64,000 bases of DNA from Aselliscus stoliczkanus (taxonomy: Eukaryota > Chordata > Mammalia > Chiroptera > Hipposideridae). Shown piece after piece: positions 22,843 to 34,200 of this stretch. A program made the translations under genes and the position numbers. A model generated the notes under the pieces. That model was given only the letters and a program-made list of their open reading frames with translations, was not told the origin of the DNA and ran no database searches. Every line of letters starts with the position of its first letter. Position 1 is the stretch's first letter. The stretch is taken from the NCBI GenBank assembly GCA_033961575.1, contig CM066729.1, positions 37,110,501-37,174,500 on the forward strand. Direction: 5' to 3'.

Positions 22843-23294
22843 GGGCCGGCCAAGTGGCACATTGGTTAAGAGCTGGTTTGGGATGCCAGCGGCCCGGTTC
22901 GGATCCCACATATGAGGGCCAGTGACACTGCCCTCTACAACTAACAGTTCTACCTGGAGCTGGGCTATGCAAGCCCCGGCGACGGTGTGGGCTGCAGCCC
23001 CTGCTGCAGTGGGCTGCCATAGACTCCAGTGAGTGGCCGGCAGCCAGCGTGAGCGGCCGGCAGCCAGAGTGAGCTGCCAATAGTTGCGGTGAGCGACCAT
23101 CCAGAGGACGGCGACTTAGCTGCCTCATCCGGGAAGAGTGCAATGATGATACCAACATGGGCCAGTGAAGCAACGTCCTCCGCAACTAGACTGAAGAACA
23201 AAAGGACAGCACCTTGTCAGTTCCCCTTCCCCGGTTCCCCAACACTGTTCCCCTCCCCCAATTCCCCAATAAAAAATCTTAAAAAAAAAACAAA
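22843..23294 (+). mobile_element. tRNA-derived SINE, long form with duplicated tail (class A), inside L1
   Basis: Head GGGCCGGCCAAGTGGCAC, no linker (GCCAGCGGCCCGGTTCGG), mid block CCCCTGCTGCAGTGGG present, a ~20-bp tandem unit (GTGGCCGGCAGCCAGCGTGAG repeated with changes, about 23030-23075), and a tail with the C-rich unit twice ('ccccggttccccaac' then 'cccccaattccccaataaaa'). Perfect 14-bp target-site duplication AAAAAACTAAACTA (22829-22842, 23295-23308). Intact boxes and a clean duplication suggest a younger copy. Confidence 0.96.
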
Positions 23295-23684
23295 AAAAAA
23301 CTAAACTATAATAAAAAAAATTTCCAGCATCAGATGGTTTTACTGGTAAATCATAAAAAACATAAAGATTACCAATTCTACAAAAACTCTTCCAGAAAAC
23401 AAACAAAAAAAAAATTAAGAGGAAGAAATACTTAGCTCATTTTGTCAGACTAATGTCACCCTGATATCAAAATAGACACAGACAATATAAGAAAATTAGA
23501 GACCAATAAGCCTCATGAACATCCTAACAAAATTTTAGCAAATAAAATCCAGCAATATATGTACACAATATAATACATTATGACCACACAATTTTTAACC
23601 AAAGAATTCAAGGTTGTGTTTTTTTTTCTTTTAAAATCAATCAAAGGGATTCATTACATGTAGAGACCAGAAAAAAAAAAAGAA

Positions 23685-24140
23685 GGGCCGGCCAAGTGGC
23701 GCATTGGTTAAGCGCTGGTTTTGGGATGCCAGCGGCCCCGGTTCGGATCCCACATGAGGGCCAGTGACACTGCCCTCTACAGCTAACAACAGCTCCCCAT
23801 GGAGCTGGGCTGTGTGAGCCCCGGTGATGGTGTGGGCTGCAGCCCCTGCTGCAGTGGGCTGCCATGGGCTGCAGTGAGTGGCCCGCAGCCAGCGTGAGCG
23901 GCTGGCAGCCAAGCGTGAGCTGCCGGTAGCCGCGGTGAGCGACATCCAGAGGCCAGCAACCGATCTGCCTCGTCCGGGAGGAGCGCAATGACGATACCAA
24001 CAGTGAAGCAACATCCTCCGCAGCTGGACTGAGGAACAAAAAGACAGCAACTTGTCTGTTCCGCTTCCCCGATTCCCCAACGCTGTTCCCCTCTGCCAAT
24101 TCCCCAATAAAATCTTTAAAAAAAAAAAAAAAAAAAAAAA
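23685..24140 (+). mobile_element. tRNA-derived SINE, long form with duplicated tail (class A), inside L1
   Basis: Head GGGCCGGCCAAGTGGCGC with A box TGGCGCATTGG and B box GGTTCGGATCC, no linker, mid block present, tandem body units, duplicated C-rich tail and AATAAAATCTTT plus a long poly(A). A-rich flanks (AAAAAAAAAAGAA) make the target duplication ambiguous. Minus-strand frames over 23637-24107 are by-products of its GC-rich body. Confidence 0.95.
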
Positions 24141-25066
24141 AGAAAGAAAAAAATGGTCAACTCAATTAATGCAGAAATATATTTGATAAATTATTTTTAT
24201 GTTTGATAAAATTCAAGAATTATTCATGACAAAATTTCTCAGGAAACAGAGAATAGAAAAAAATCTTCCTGAACCTGATAAAAAGAATCAACAAAAAGCT
24301 ACAGCTATCTTTATACAAATATTGAAAATGAGGCCAATTTCCTCTCTATTCTTTTAATTCAATATTCAATATCATATTGCAGATTCTAGCCAGCACAGCA
24401 ATGTCATAGGAGAAAAAAAAAGCATACAGTTTGGAAAGGAAGAAATACATACTTGGTAGAAAACAGTAAGAAATTTACAAAAATGCTATTAAAACTGAAA
24501 AGTAAGTTTAGTAAGGTTGCAGAAATCAAGGTCAATAAATAAAAACACATCACATTTCTATATACAAACAATGAATAATTATAAATTGAAACTTAAAAGT
24601 CATGCCATTTACAATGTTATCAAATAATACAAAAATTTAAGTGCAAGTTGATCAAAATAATGAAAATGTGTACACTGAAATCTAAGGAAAAGCTAAGGAA
24701 ATGGAGATGAGTACCATGCTTATGGATAAGAAGGCTGACCACTGTTGCGACATCAGCTATCACCAAGTTGAGTTATAGATACAACAGAATCCCAATTAAG
24801 ACCCCACAGCACTTTTTTCTTTGCTGGAAATCTGTAAGCTGATTTAAAAATATGTATGGAATATCAAACGATGTAGAAAAACCAAAACAATTATTAAGTT
24901 TGAGGACTCGCATTACCTGAGTTGATCAAGGCTTATTAAGAAGCTACAGTAATTAAATATTGGTACAGAGATAGACGTATCTAGTCCAAAATGGATATAT
25001 GTATACATAGCCTAATGATTTTTGACAAAGTTGCTAAGGTTACACAACTGGAAGTAGGACAGTATT

Positions 25067-25372
25067 TGACAGGGCCCGAGAATGTCCAGCTGTCTGCAGG
25101 CTGAGGTATGGACCCTGACCCCCGGCCGGTGGGACCTTGACTTCGAAGCCTGCTGCACAGGTGCCAGGTTACGGTTACATAAGCCCTTTATGAAAACATG
25201 CCTTGCACTTGCAGGAGGGAGCATGTGCACTCTCCTCCCCCAAAACTTCTATATAATGGTTGCTATTGCTGACTAAAGTTGCTGGTTCCTCCTCATGTAA
25301 GCTCCCCGTGCCTTTTTTACGTTGGGCATCTCACTGCAGAAACCACACCCTCAAACGTGCGGAGACGACAGT
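25067..25372 (+). mobile_element. Solo LTR of an endogenous retrovirus, inside L1 ORF2
   Basis: A GC-richer ~305-bp block interrupts L1 sequence exactly between 'ggacagtatt' and 'gtattaaacaaattg'. It starts TGACAGGGCCCGAG and ends near GGAGACGACA(GT), with GTATT on each side (25062-25066 and 25373-25377) as the likely 5-bp duplication. A TATATAAT element lies at about 25251. No internal viral genes remain, as after recombination between two LTRs. The exact right end is uncertain by 2 bases because of the GT after the expected terminal CA. Class and family not assigned. Confidence 0.72.
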
Positions 25373-26599
25373 GTATTAAACAAATTGTGCTATGAAAATT
25401 GGATATCCACATGGGGAAAAATAAACCTAGACCTTTATTTCACACCATACAGAAATAAACTTGAAATGGGTACTATATAAAATGTCAAGAGATGAACCTA
25501 TAAAAATTAACAAGAAAACAGAACAAAATTATTTTTGCCTTGGGTCAGGAAAATATTTCTTGGATGGAACACAACAAGTATAAACCATTCAAGAAAAATA
25601 AATGGATTTTATTTGATCACAAAAATGTTTGTGCTTTGAAAGACTCTTTTAAGAAAACAAAAAGACAAGCCACAGAATGGGAGGAAATATATGCAGAATT
25701 TTTAAAATAAAGGCTCTAAATTCAAAATACATAGAGAGTTCTTACAACTCAACAAGGAAACAAAAAAAATGAAAAAGAAAATTGACCAAAAAAAGTTTGA
25801 AGAGAAACTTTCCCCAAAAAAGATTTACAAATGGCAAAAAAACAATTACTCTTTCGGGACATACAAATTAAAACCACAGTGAAATATCACACATTAGAAT
25901 GGCTAAAATTTAAAAATATGTATAGGGAAGGATGTGGAACAACTAGAACATTCATATATTGCTGGTAGTAATGCAAAATACACAATGGAAAAATTCACAG
26001 TGGAAAACAGTTTGGCAGTTTCTTATACAATCCAACAATCCCACTCTTACATATTTACCCCAAATAAATGAAAACAAGTTTGCATAAAAGCTTGTTCTCA
26101 GAAGTTCATAAGCAACCTTACGCATAATAGTAAAAACTGGAACTGATCCAGTGTTCATCCCCTGGTGAATGGATAATCAAATTATGGTATATCCATATAA
26201 TGGAATAGTACACAGAAATTAAAAGGAGTAAAATTCTGATACACACAACAACATGGACAATTCTCAAAAAGAAATTGAAAAAAGCCAGATACATACTATA
26301 TGGTATGATGTATATGACGTTCTATAAAAGACAAAAAATATAGTGACTCAAAGCAGATTAGTGGTAGTCACGGTGTGGGGTGGGAGAGGTGTGAGAAAAA
26401 AGGGCTCTGGTAGAACCTTTGGGCGTGAGGGAGTTGGTCTAAATCAGGATTTTGGCGATGGTTATATAACTGCATACATTTGTCAAAATCATCAAATTAT
26501 ACATCCAAACTTGGTGCATTCCATTGTGTGTAAAATTATTCCCCAACAAAGCTAATGAAAAAAAAAACATTTATTTAGTTTTTCTTACAACATGCACAC

Positions 26600-27320
26600 T
26601 CAGGATTGGAGAAGTAAAGGTTGGTTCTTAAACAATTATTTGACCTATAATTTTCTTTTTTTTCTTACCTCTGTCTATCTCATTCTCCTTTGTAATGCAT
26701 CTTTCCCATCTCCATATATACAGTTACCTTCTGTACATCTCCAATGGGATGTCTCAGAAGCTCTTCAAATTCAACTTACCCAATTTCAAATCATCATAAT
26801 TTTCCACCCACACTATGATTTTTATTGTTTGCTTGTTTTCTGTCTTATTACCCCTCCGAAGCCAGGACCCTGGGCTTTATTTTACGTTGGAGTCCAGCAT
26901 TCGTCAACAATACACAGTCAAAATATTTTTGTAAAACATGCCAAGAACGTTTCATCTTTTAGTTCAATACAGTCAACTCAGCCTTGTCTTTTTTACTTTT
27001 GAAATCTCTCTGTTTCTCCCTATCTGCACTGCCTCCATTCACTGTAAGACCACATGATCTCCCACTTGGAGAGCAACTACAGACTTCTAGCTGGCCTTTC
27101 TACCCATCACAGTGATCTAATTCTAAATTTGGATTTGTCACTTGCCCTTCCAATGACCCCACGCTGCCCACAGGATTAAGTTCTAGTTGCTTTACATGGA
27201 TTTCTAAGACCACAAGTTCCATGAGGGCAGAGAGCTTTCCATTTTCCCTGCCAGGCCCCCAGAACCTAACATAGTACATTTCATATAGAAAACACTCAGT
27301 TAATAAGGGTTAAACAAGTA
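26600..27320 (+). repeat. L2 LINE 3' region
   Basis: The pyrimidine-rich L2 order is visible: 'ccctatctgcactgcc', 'cagacttctagctggcctttctacccatcac', 'cccacaggattaagttctag', then the classic end 'ccacaagttccatgagggcagagagctttcc...ccaggcccccagaacctaacatagtacatttc...gaaaacactcagttaataa', equivalent to L2 'gctccttgagggcagggact...cagcacctagcacagtgcctggcacatagtaggcgctcaataaa'. Confidence 0.85.
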
Positions 27321-27455
27321 AATGATTCTGCTTTCTCCTCTCACTAACAGAAACACTCAAGTTAATTATATCTTTTAAAATTAACTGCTGAGTCATATGC
27401 TTAGCTTTCAATCCCACAGTTCAAATACTCCTTGTGGCAAGTCAGCCCTTTTTCT

Positions 27456-27473
27456 GTTGTTGTTGTTGTTGTT
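27456..27473 (+). repeat. (GTT)n short tandem repeat
   Basis: Six GTT units followed by a T run. Confidence 0.9.
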
Positions 27474-27519
27474 TTTATAAACTATATTACTTCATTTTAT
27501 ACTGTGATGAGTAAAATTT

Positions 27520-28165
27520 ATCAATTTTTTTTATTAGTTTCAGGTTTACAAAACAATGCAATAGTTATCAGCCCTTTTTAAAGGTGAATTTAAAAGTTAT
27601 CGTTGGTTGCTTTTTCAATATAGTAATCTCCTCATTTCTCACTCATTCTTCAATTTACAAAATACATTGTGGATGTGCGCTGTTAATAAGTGCCTGTGGT
27701 GTAGTTGTGTCAGGCAACACTCAGCATCATTCATCACTGATCTGTACCTCTGTCCATTGCTTGTTCTTCCTTACAAGGTGAGAGTGAGGTCTCAGTTTAC
27801 ATGCACTATGTGTCTTCTCCTTAAAATCAAGTAGTGCCATGGAGATATGAAAGATGGTTTGAGGAATATAATAAACAATGTTGTAAAGATTTTGTAGGGT
27901 GTCAGATGGACACTCATTTTATTAAGGAGACCACTTCATGGATGGTGTAGATGCCTGACCACTGCACTGTACATCTGAAACTGAAGCTGAATAATATTGT
28001 ATATCAACTGTAATTATATATAAAGAGAGTCACAGGATGTGGAACACAGCATAGGGAATAGAGTCAATGGATGATGTCAGAGGGGCAATAGATTGGGGGA
28101 GGGTAGCTATCATTTTATGAGGGTTGAAATGTCTAGCTATTACATTGTTTCGTACTAATAAAAAA
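27520..28165. repeat. Possible L1 3'-end-like relic, unassigned
   Basis: Phrases such as 'ttattagtttcaggtttacaaaac', 'gcctgaccactgcactgtacatctgaaact', 'aataatattgtatatcaactgtaatt' and 'catagggaatagagtcaatgg' resemble 3' ends of mammalian L1 elements, ending near an A-rich run at 28158. Weak call; no coding content. Confidence 0.35.
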
Positions 28166-28859
28166 AATGGAGTAGTAATTTATGTAAAAACTTTGCATTC
28201 AAGGCAATAGTCCAAAGATCAGGGAATCATCTTCTCCTTGATAAAGTGCATGGTCATCATTAGAAAAGTTATGTACTCTCTACCTCTGCGAGAGCGTTTT
28301 ATTAGATCCTGAGAGTATTTAATGAGCACCATGAAAGTCTATTTTAAGGAGTGGTGAGGTGGGGATACTCAAGGTTAGTGATTTACCTGAGTATAACGCA
28401 AAATGACATCTTTTTCTAAATCATCATGATTTCAGTCCATTATATGGTTTCGCTATATCATTATTTGGTTTGTCATAGTTGCTGCCTTTAATATTTAGAC
28501 CTGTGTGTGTGGGACAGAGTACTCTCTTCTGTCTGAATCAACACTCATTAAAGTAGTTTTTACTCTGATTGCAATAATAAGACATATGTAATGTGAAAAA
28601 GTCTATAGAGATACACACACAGGCAGATACATAATTACTTTTGCAGAAATGAATGGGATTAGGTGAAGCTATAAGGTAATTTGACTTCATTGGGTTTTTT
28701 TTTTGTTTTGGTTTTTAGCATAAGAATATTTATGTATAATTCATTATGATTAAAAATTAAATGAATAAAAAGGAAATTTTAAAATTTCAAAAAATGTAAT
28801 GAAAACAATAAATTCTGCATATTACTGCTAATATTTTGTTGTATTTACTTCTAGTAACA
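28166..28859. other. Unassigned AT-rich noncoding sequence
   Basis: No gene or repeat family recognised. Confidence 0.3.
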
Positions 28860-29806
28860 TTTCTGTTTTTATAAATGTGTGATGATACCTATACATATAT
28901 ATTTCTAATTAAACTCTGGTTATACTCTACTCGTTCAACTCACTTTCTCATGATTGTATTGAATTTACTCACTGACCATGATTTATTTAACCATACTTCA
29001 ACTGTGAATACTCTTATGGCAGCATAAACAATATTACAAAAAACAAAAATAAATATAAATCTTTTTCTCTCAAATTATTTTCTTAGAGTACATTCCTACA
29101 ATTGAACTTGCTGTCTTAAATGTGTGACTATTTTTAAGGCTTTTGTTACATCATATCCATTTTGCCCTCTAAAAAACTGTGTTACTTTACATTTCTAGAA
29201 ATAATTTATGATAGTACTCATTTCCCATCACCATTGCCAGTCCTGAATATTATCATTTTTTCATCTTGGCCAATGTTACATTTGAAAAAAATAATTTCTT
29301 TTTAATATTTTAATATGCATTCTGTGATTCTTTGTGATGTAGACATTTTCTTATATTGTTTAAATTTGTATGATAAGTTGCCTATTATTTTCTTTTATCA
29401 GGTTTGCTCTTATTAATTTATAAAATTCTTCATAAATAAAAACAGCTGCTCTTTATTTTTACTTTATTTAACAATTATTTTTATGTACTTGAGTTTATTA
29501 GCATTTCAATTTTTATCGTTTACTTTGTATTACTATCAAAATATCAAACATATTTTCATCTATGCTTTCTTACTTATTTTATGACTTTAAAACTATGCCC
29601 CTTTTAACATTTAAACCCATCTGCCATTTTTAAATAAATATTGTGAGGTGGACGTAAAGCTCTATATTTTCCAATTAATCAACAAATTATGCCATCCCAC
29701 TTCCCACTAATTAAACCATTCTTTCCCACTAGTTAAAATGGATTCTTTATCATATTAGTAAACATGTTTTTTGGTCATCCTGGGTTACAAATTCATCCCC
29801 CTTACT

Positions 29807-29849
<43 letters not shown>

Positions 29850-30420
29850 AAACATTATGTTTATGTTCATTCAAATATGGCATGAATTTCAAATTTGCAT
29901 CATATGATATTTCTGACCTAAAACATTTGTGTTGACTAACGTGATGAATGTGTCTTGGGCCCCTTTCTGAGTTTTCTAATTCTCTTCCTTTAATTCATAT
30001 GCTCTTATACTACTCCCATGCCAAAGTCATTATTTTAGCTTTAATAACATCATATCTAGTTTTGAAAGCTCCCTTCTTTATTAATTCTTTCACAACTTTT
30101 TTTCTTATTTTCACTTATTTATTCTTCCATAGAAGCTTTAGAATCATTTTTACTGAAATTGCTTTACATTTGTACATTTATTTGGGGAGACTGACACCTT
30201 TATAATATTTGCATTCAGAAACATGACATACGTCGATATATAATCAAACCTAACTGTATGTTTCTCAATAAAAATTTACATTTATGTAGATACTCTCAAT
30301 ATATCATTGAGTTTATTCTTAGGCATAATTTATGTCTTTTTTTTAATGCATTTTTTTCCCATTTTATTATTCAAAGTGGATTAGTATTGGTTATTACCCC
30401 GGCAAAGCTATCTCTGAAAC
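28860..30420 (-). mobile_element. Old L1 / HAL1-type LINE, 3' part in antisense
   Basis: On the plus strand it reads as reversed L1 3' sequence: 'atttatttaaccatacttcaactgtgaatactc...cataaacaatattac', 'gagtacattcctacaattgaacttgctg', 'tttgccctctaaaaaactg', 'ttaaacccatctgcca', 'tggattctttatcatatta', and 'tttggggagactgacacctttataatatt', which is the reverse of the 'gaagacttaatattgttaagatggc' class of ORF2 end. Very AT-rich and decayed. Contains the AT repeat at 29809. Confidence 0.7.
29809..29845. repeat. (AT)n microsatellite
   Basis: About 18 AT units, self-complementary and capable of cruciform extrusion. Confidence 0.97.
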
Positions 30421-30824
30421 CTCAGAATAGGTCAGAATCCCTTGTCATTTGAACTAACTCATTCCTATCAGGAAGAGGTGGCCACCACAAAGTGAACAGA
30501 TAACAGAAAATACAATGTGATGAATGTGGGTCTGTTGTTCAGCCTTAAGGGGATGACTGCTCATCAACTCTAACAATTGCTGCCATTTAGGACTCTACAG
30601 GGCTCTTGATTTTACAAGAGAAGATAGAAACCTGGTTTTATATAAAATGAGCTCAGAGTTTCTAAGGACACATGAAAAATGATAAGGCACACATGAAAAA
30701 TTGAATGTAAGGAAGTAGTAAGATCCTAGTAAAAACAGGAAGTTTTATGCCTACATTGATTTATTTATGTCAAAAATGTTTATTGAGCACCTATTGCATG
30801 TCATATTCTGTGGAGATAGATATC
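30421..30824. other. Unassigned noncoding sequence with a short ancient repeat phrase
   Basis: 'tgtttattgagcacctattgcatgtcatattctgt' at about 30777-30812 is the same ancient mammalian phrase as at 3060. Otherwise nothing assignable. Confidence 0.4.
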
Positions 30825-31080
30825 TTATTCAGCTTACGCTGCTATAACAGTGTAATAGACTGGATGGCTTAAACAATAAACATTTATTTCTCACTGTTCT
30901 AGAGTCTGGAAAGCATAACATCAAGGCACTGACAGATCTGGTGTCTGTGAGCTTCCCTGGCTGGCAATACTCCATGTGTATTATCAAACATCAGTGCCAG
31001 AGAAGTAAAACATCTAGACTCCATAGGTAGAAGACAATGGAAGCTCCACGTTAGGTACTATTCCTAGACTCGGCCTTATA
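30825..31080. repeat. Ancient eutherian repeat, unassigned
   Basis: 'cagcttacgctgctataacagtgtaatagactggatggcttaaacaataaacatttatttctcactgttctagagtctgg' is the decayed form of a very common eutherian repeat phrase ('gctgctataacaaaataccatagactgggtggcttaaacaacagaaatttatttctcacagttctggaggctgg'). Family name not certain. Confidence 0.55.
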
Positions 31081-31638
31081 TCATTTTTCCCTTGGTTCAT
31101 TTGAATCTCTATTTTTTTTCCTGTAATAAACTATAACTATTAGTAAAATCATTTTCAGTGAGTTTTGAGACCCTTCTAGCAAACTATCAAATGTGCAGGT
31201 ACTGTTCCTTCTAAACTTTTGCAGTTGGCTTAAATTCTCACACTGGTCATTTGGGTTAAATTCCTAAATGACCTGAATTTTAATATACACACACAAAAAA
31301 AAAAAAAAAGAAAAAGAAAAAAAAAGATGTCAAATAGAGATTTTTAGTTTTCAGTGATATTGAGAGAAAAACAATCAAGAAAATATTGGGTCTCTACTTG
31401 GAACAATTTTTGTAAATGACAGAGAAAACAATTCTCTGAAGATAGAAATTTTTCCAGACTGAAAAATACAGAACAAGAATTGCATTGATGAGCAGTAGAT
31501 CAAAATGACAATCATGGTTATAACACCTAGTATTCTAACATGTCCTAAATAAGTTCAGCTCAATGTGTTAAAAGTGCATGTGCTATTATGGGAAATCAAA
31601 GTAAGACGCAAATATCTAGTTTTAAAAATAGGTAAGAG
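31081..31638. other. Unassigned noncoding sequence
   Basis: Contains an A-rich tract at about 31293-31326 that could be an old retroposon tail. No gene seen. Confidence 0.35.
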
Positions 31639-32023
31639 GGCTGGCCAAGTGGCGGGCTGGTTAAGAGTTGGCTTGGGACACCAGCTCTGAGCAGCAGGGT
31701 CCTGGTTTGGATCCCACATGAGGGCCAGTGACACGGCGCCCTCCAAGATAAGATGGTGAATAACAGCTCAACCTGGAGCTGGGCTGCCATGAGTCGCCTG
31801 TGATGGTGTAGGCTGAAGTGGGGCTGGCCAGCAGCTGGGTTGTGCTTTCATGCGCTGCCTTCCAATGACCAGCAAGGGACTGCCTCACCCGGGAAGAGCA
31901 CAATGATGATACCAACATGGGCCAGTGAAGTGACGTCCTCCACAACTAGACAGAAGAACAAAAAAAAGGACAGCAACTTGTCTGTTCCCCTTCCCCAATT
32001 CCCCAATAAAATCTTAAAAAAAG
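31639..32023 (+). mobile_element. tRNA-derived SINE, long form without mid block (class C)
   Basis: Head GGCTGGCCAAGTGGCGGGC, linker CTCTGAGCAGCAGGGTCC, B box GTTTGGATCCC, body 'gataagatggtgaataacagctcaacctgg', single C-rich tail with CCCCAATAAAATCTT. Target-site duplication AAAAATAGGTAAGAG / AAAAATGGGTAAGAG (31624-31638, 32024-32038), one mismatch. It lacks part of the body between the mid region and 'ccaatgaccagcaagg', making it ~20 bp shorter than the other class C copies. Confidence 0.95.
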
Positions 32024-32070
32024 AAAAATGGGTAAGAGAAAGGGTTTTATAATTGGTACGTAGATATATA

Positions 32071-32304
32071 CTGGGGGTGCCAAAAAATGTATGCAAGTAG
32101 ACACTTTGGTCAACATTGCTCAAGCAGTAGTTCACCGTAATCAGAAGTGTCTGGACACTGATAGTAACCACTTTGAGCTCCTCTTGTTATTGCAGAAGTC
32201 AAGTGTTACTTGTATTCATCTTTTGTTATCAGTACATACTGAGTCTTACAATTTTAATAGTTTTCTTTTCTTAAAATGTATGTACATTTTTTTGGCATCC
32301 TCTG
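32071..32304. mobile_element. Small Tc1/mariner-type inverted-repeat element (MITE), ~234 bp
   Basis: Flanked by TA on both sides (32069-32070, 32305-32306). Ends are inverted: left CTGGGGGTGCCAAAAAATGTA, right reading inwards CAGAGGATGCCAAAAAAATG. No coding capacity. A palindrome AGTGTC-TG-GACACT sits near the middle (32146-32159). The same ends and interior occur at 40318-41108, proving a repeat family. TA duplication and terminal G/C-rich repeats fit the Tc1/mariner superfamily; the autonomous parent is not in this window. Confidence 0.88.
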
Positions 32305-33059
32305 TATTTATGGGAAAATAAAAAGAGACTACACTGAGCTTTGATAGATAGTGAAAAAAAATTCCTAACAGATTCATGAGAAGAACACCAGGATGTCACT
32401 TAGATTCATTAATGATAATCTATTCCAGAATACAAATATCTCTCCAAGAATTATCTGCTTAGTTATCAGAAATAGAGTATGGGGTTGTTCTGAGAAAAAT
32501 CTGATTCTATTCCAAATAACTCAGAAAACACATTAATATGTCTTCTGCACATTAATTCAAAAATTATAAACTTAATGATACTGAGAAGATGATTAAATAA
32601 AATGAAGTAAAATGAGTAGATATTTTAAACCTAGATGAAACATTTGGGTATAAGGCTGTATCCTTCAAATATCTGAATAGTCATTATATAGAAACATACA
32701 TACTTCACAACTAAATGGTAATGATGAGTGAAGCCAATTCCAGTGCTTAATGAGCTTAATGTAAGTAGAACTTTCAAATAATCATAGGTGTCCCAAGGGT
32801 GGAATGAACAAATATGCATCCTTTGGGGTGGGGTGGGATGGGAAAATGTTTGTCTCGGTATATGATGGAAAGTTTGTAGAGAGTACTCAGTGTGGTTAAG
32901 TGGTTTTTAGTTAAATAAACTTTAAATAAATAACCATAAAGTGATTTTTTAAAAAACTTAGTCACCTTTAACCACCATTAAACCTTCAGATTTCACATCT
33001 TTAGGTTTATTTTCCTAACCTAGGACAATTTAAGAATAGTAAATTAGAAGTGGGGGTAA
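32305..33059. other. Unassigned AT-rich noncoding sequence
   Basis: Nothing assignable apart from a short G-rich stretch (32825-32842). Confidence 0.3.
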
Positions 33060-33280
33060 GTGGTTGCCAGAAAGGACCTAACATTTATAAAATTCCTAAT
33101 ATGTACTTTACATATATTATCTAATTTACTCTTTAGAAAAAGTTTACTATCAAGACTATTTTGTAAGAGAAGAGATAAATTGAGGTATTGAAATAATCTA
33201 CCCAAAGTCAAACAGCTAATTAGCAAGAGTCAACATTCTGAGCAAGTCAGATCTATCTACTCTTAATGACCAGGTTGATA
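33060..33280 (-). repeat. MIR SINE fragment
   Basis: Reverse MIR order: 'ctaacatttataaaattcctaatatgtactttacatatattatctaatttactc', then 'taagagaagagataaattgaggtattgaaataatctacccaaagtcaaacagctaattagcaagag' corresponding to 'gaggaaactgaggcacagagaggttaagtaacttgcccaaggtcacacagctagtaag'. Confidence 0.85.
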
Positions 33281-33714
33281 CTTAAACCACCTCTTTCTAG
33301 AGGCAGGAGATGACAGCCAACAAGTCAAGGAAGTAATGAGAGAGACCCTCTATAAATCAGATCCAATATCTTAAAATCGCAGCTGATTGGGGCCATTTAC
33401 TGAGGGTACGAACAGCCTCTTTTATTTTAAAAAGCTCTTGGATGTATCACTGAATTGTAAAAGTATAATAACTGAAATTCACTTTAGTTTACAAGTTCTA
33501 CATTATCAAGCAAATATGAGGGTTTTATTCAGTATGCTATGTCTAACAAGGTTAATGCCATTGCCATTTTTAAGAAAACAAGTTCCCATAAATTGTTTCA
33601 TTGCTTCAGGAAATTAAACTGACTGAGGGTCACAGAAAAACCCTCTAATCTGTTCTGTGATAAAGTTGAGAAGTTTGCCTGCATCAGCTGTGGACAGTAT
33701 AGATATGTGATAAT

Positions 33715-34200
33715 TTCATCAGGATCATTTGGCTTCAATGACAGAAATTCAAATGTAACTAGCTTAGATAATAAAAAAAACTTATCAGAAGGCTGCTTTT
33801 CTGACCACAGAAAGGACAGAGGTACAGCTAAGCCTCAGAGATAAATGAACAAAGTAATTGATCTTCCCCATAAGTCCCGCTTTCCATCTTAGTCTTTCAA
33901 TTCATCGTGATCTCTCTCAGTGTCATCTTCTCCTAATCTAGACTGGCTTCCTCCATGGGTGGATAATATGGCTGCCAGAAGCACCTTGGCATTGCCTTCT
34001 ATAGTTCCTGTCATTCTAAATTCCAGGGACTATAACTTGTTTTAGTCTTATTTGAAAATCATAAATAAGGACCTACTTAGTTTAGATCTGGTATCTAACA
34101 ATGAGAAAAGCAGTTGTTTCCATGAGAAAGAGTTCACATAGAATCAAAATGGCCCCTGAGGGACCAGGCAAGGAAATTAATTACATTTGGCCTCCAGTTG
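33715..34200 (+). repeat. Ancient eutherian repeat, unassigned
   Basis: 'tcatttggcttcaatgacagaaattcaaatgtaactagcttagataataaaaaaaacttatcag' and 'ggataatatggctgccagaagcacc' match a common eutherian phrase order. It appears to be the same family as 45130-45575. Confidence 0.45.

Larger units (their letters stand above)
21655..26565 (+). mobile_element. Old L1 LINE: decayed ORF2 (endonuclease and reverse transcriptase) through 3' end
   Basis: The order follows L1 ORF2: endonuclease region (21720-22330: 'tatatgcacctagtaac', 'agaacatggaatccaaaaacagcagaatac', 'gatcatatcctgatcataaaacaagt'), then 'agtgcttagaggaaaatttaaagc', reverse transcriptase region (23310-24470: 'ccagcatcagatggttttac', 'accaataagcctcatgaacatcc'), C-terminal region (24660-25900) and an L1M-type 3' part ('ttcatcccctggtgaatggataa', 'cacagaaattaaaagg', 'tatatggtatgatgtatatg') ending in A-rich sequence near 26565. 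Stops and indels are everywhere; it is not coding. Three later insertions sit inside: SINEs at 22843 and 23685, and an LTR at 25067. Removing them rejoins ORF2 in register. Confidence 0.92.

Noticed and set aside
23637..24107. Long minus-strand open frames of 150 or more codons
   Set aside because: They coincide exactly with a SINE body and recur over the other SINE copies (6221, 17217, 31661, 49017, 50678). They are by-products of GC-rich SINE sequence with few stop codons.
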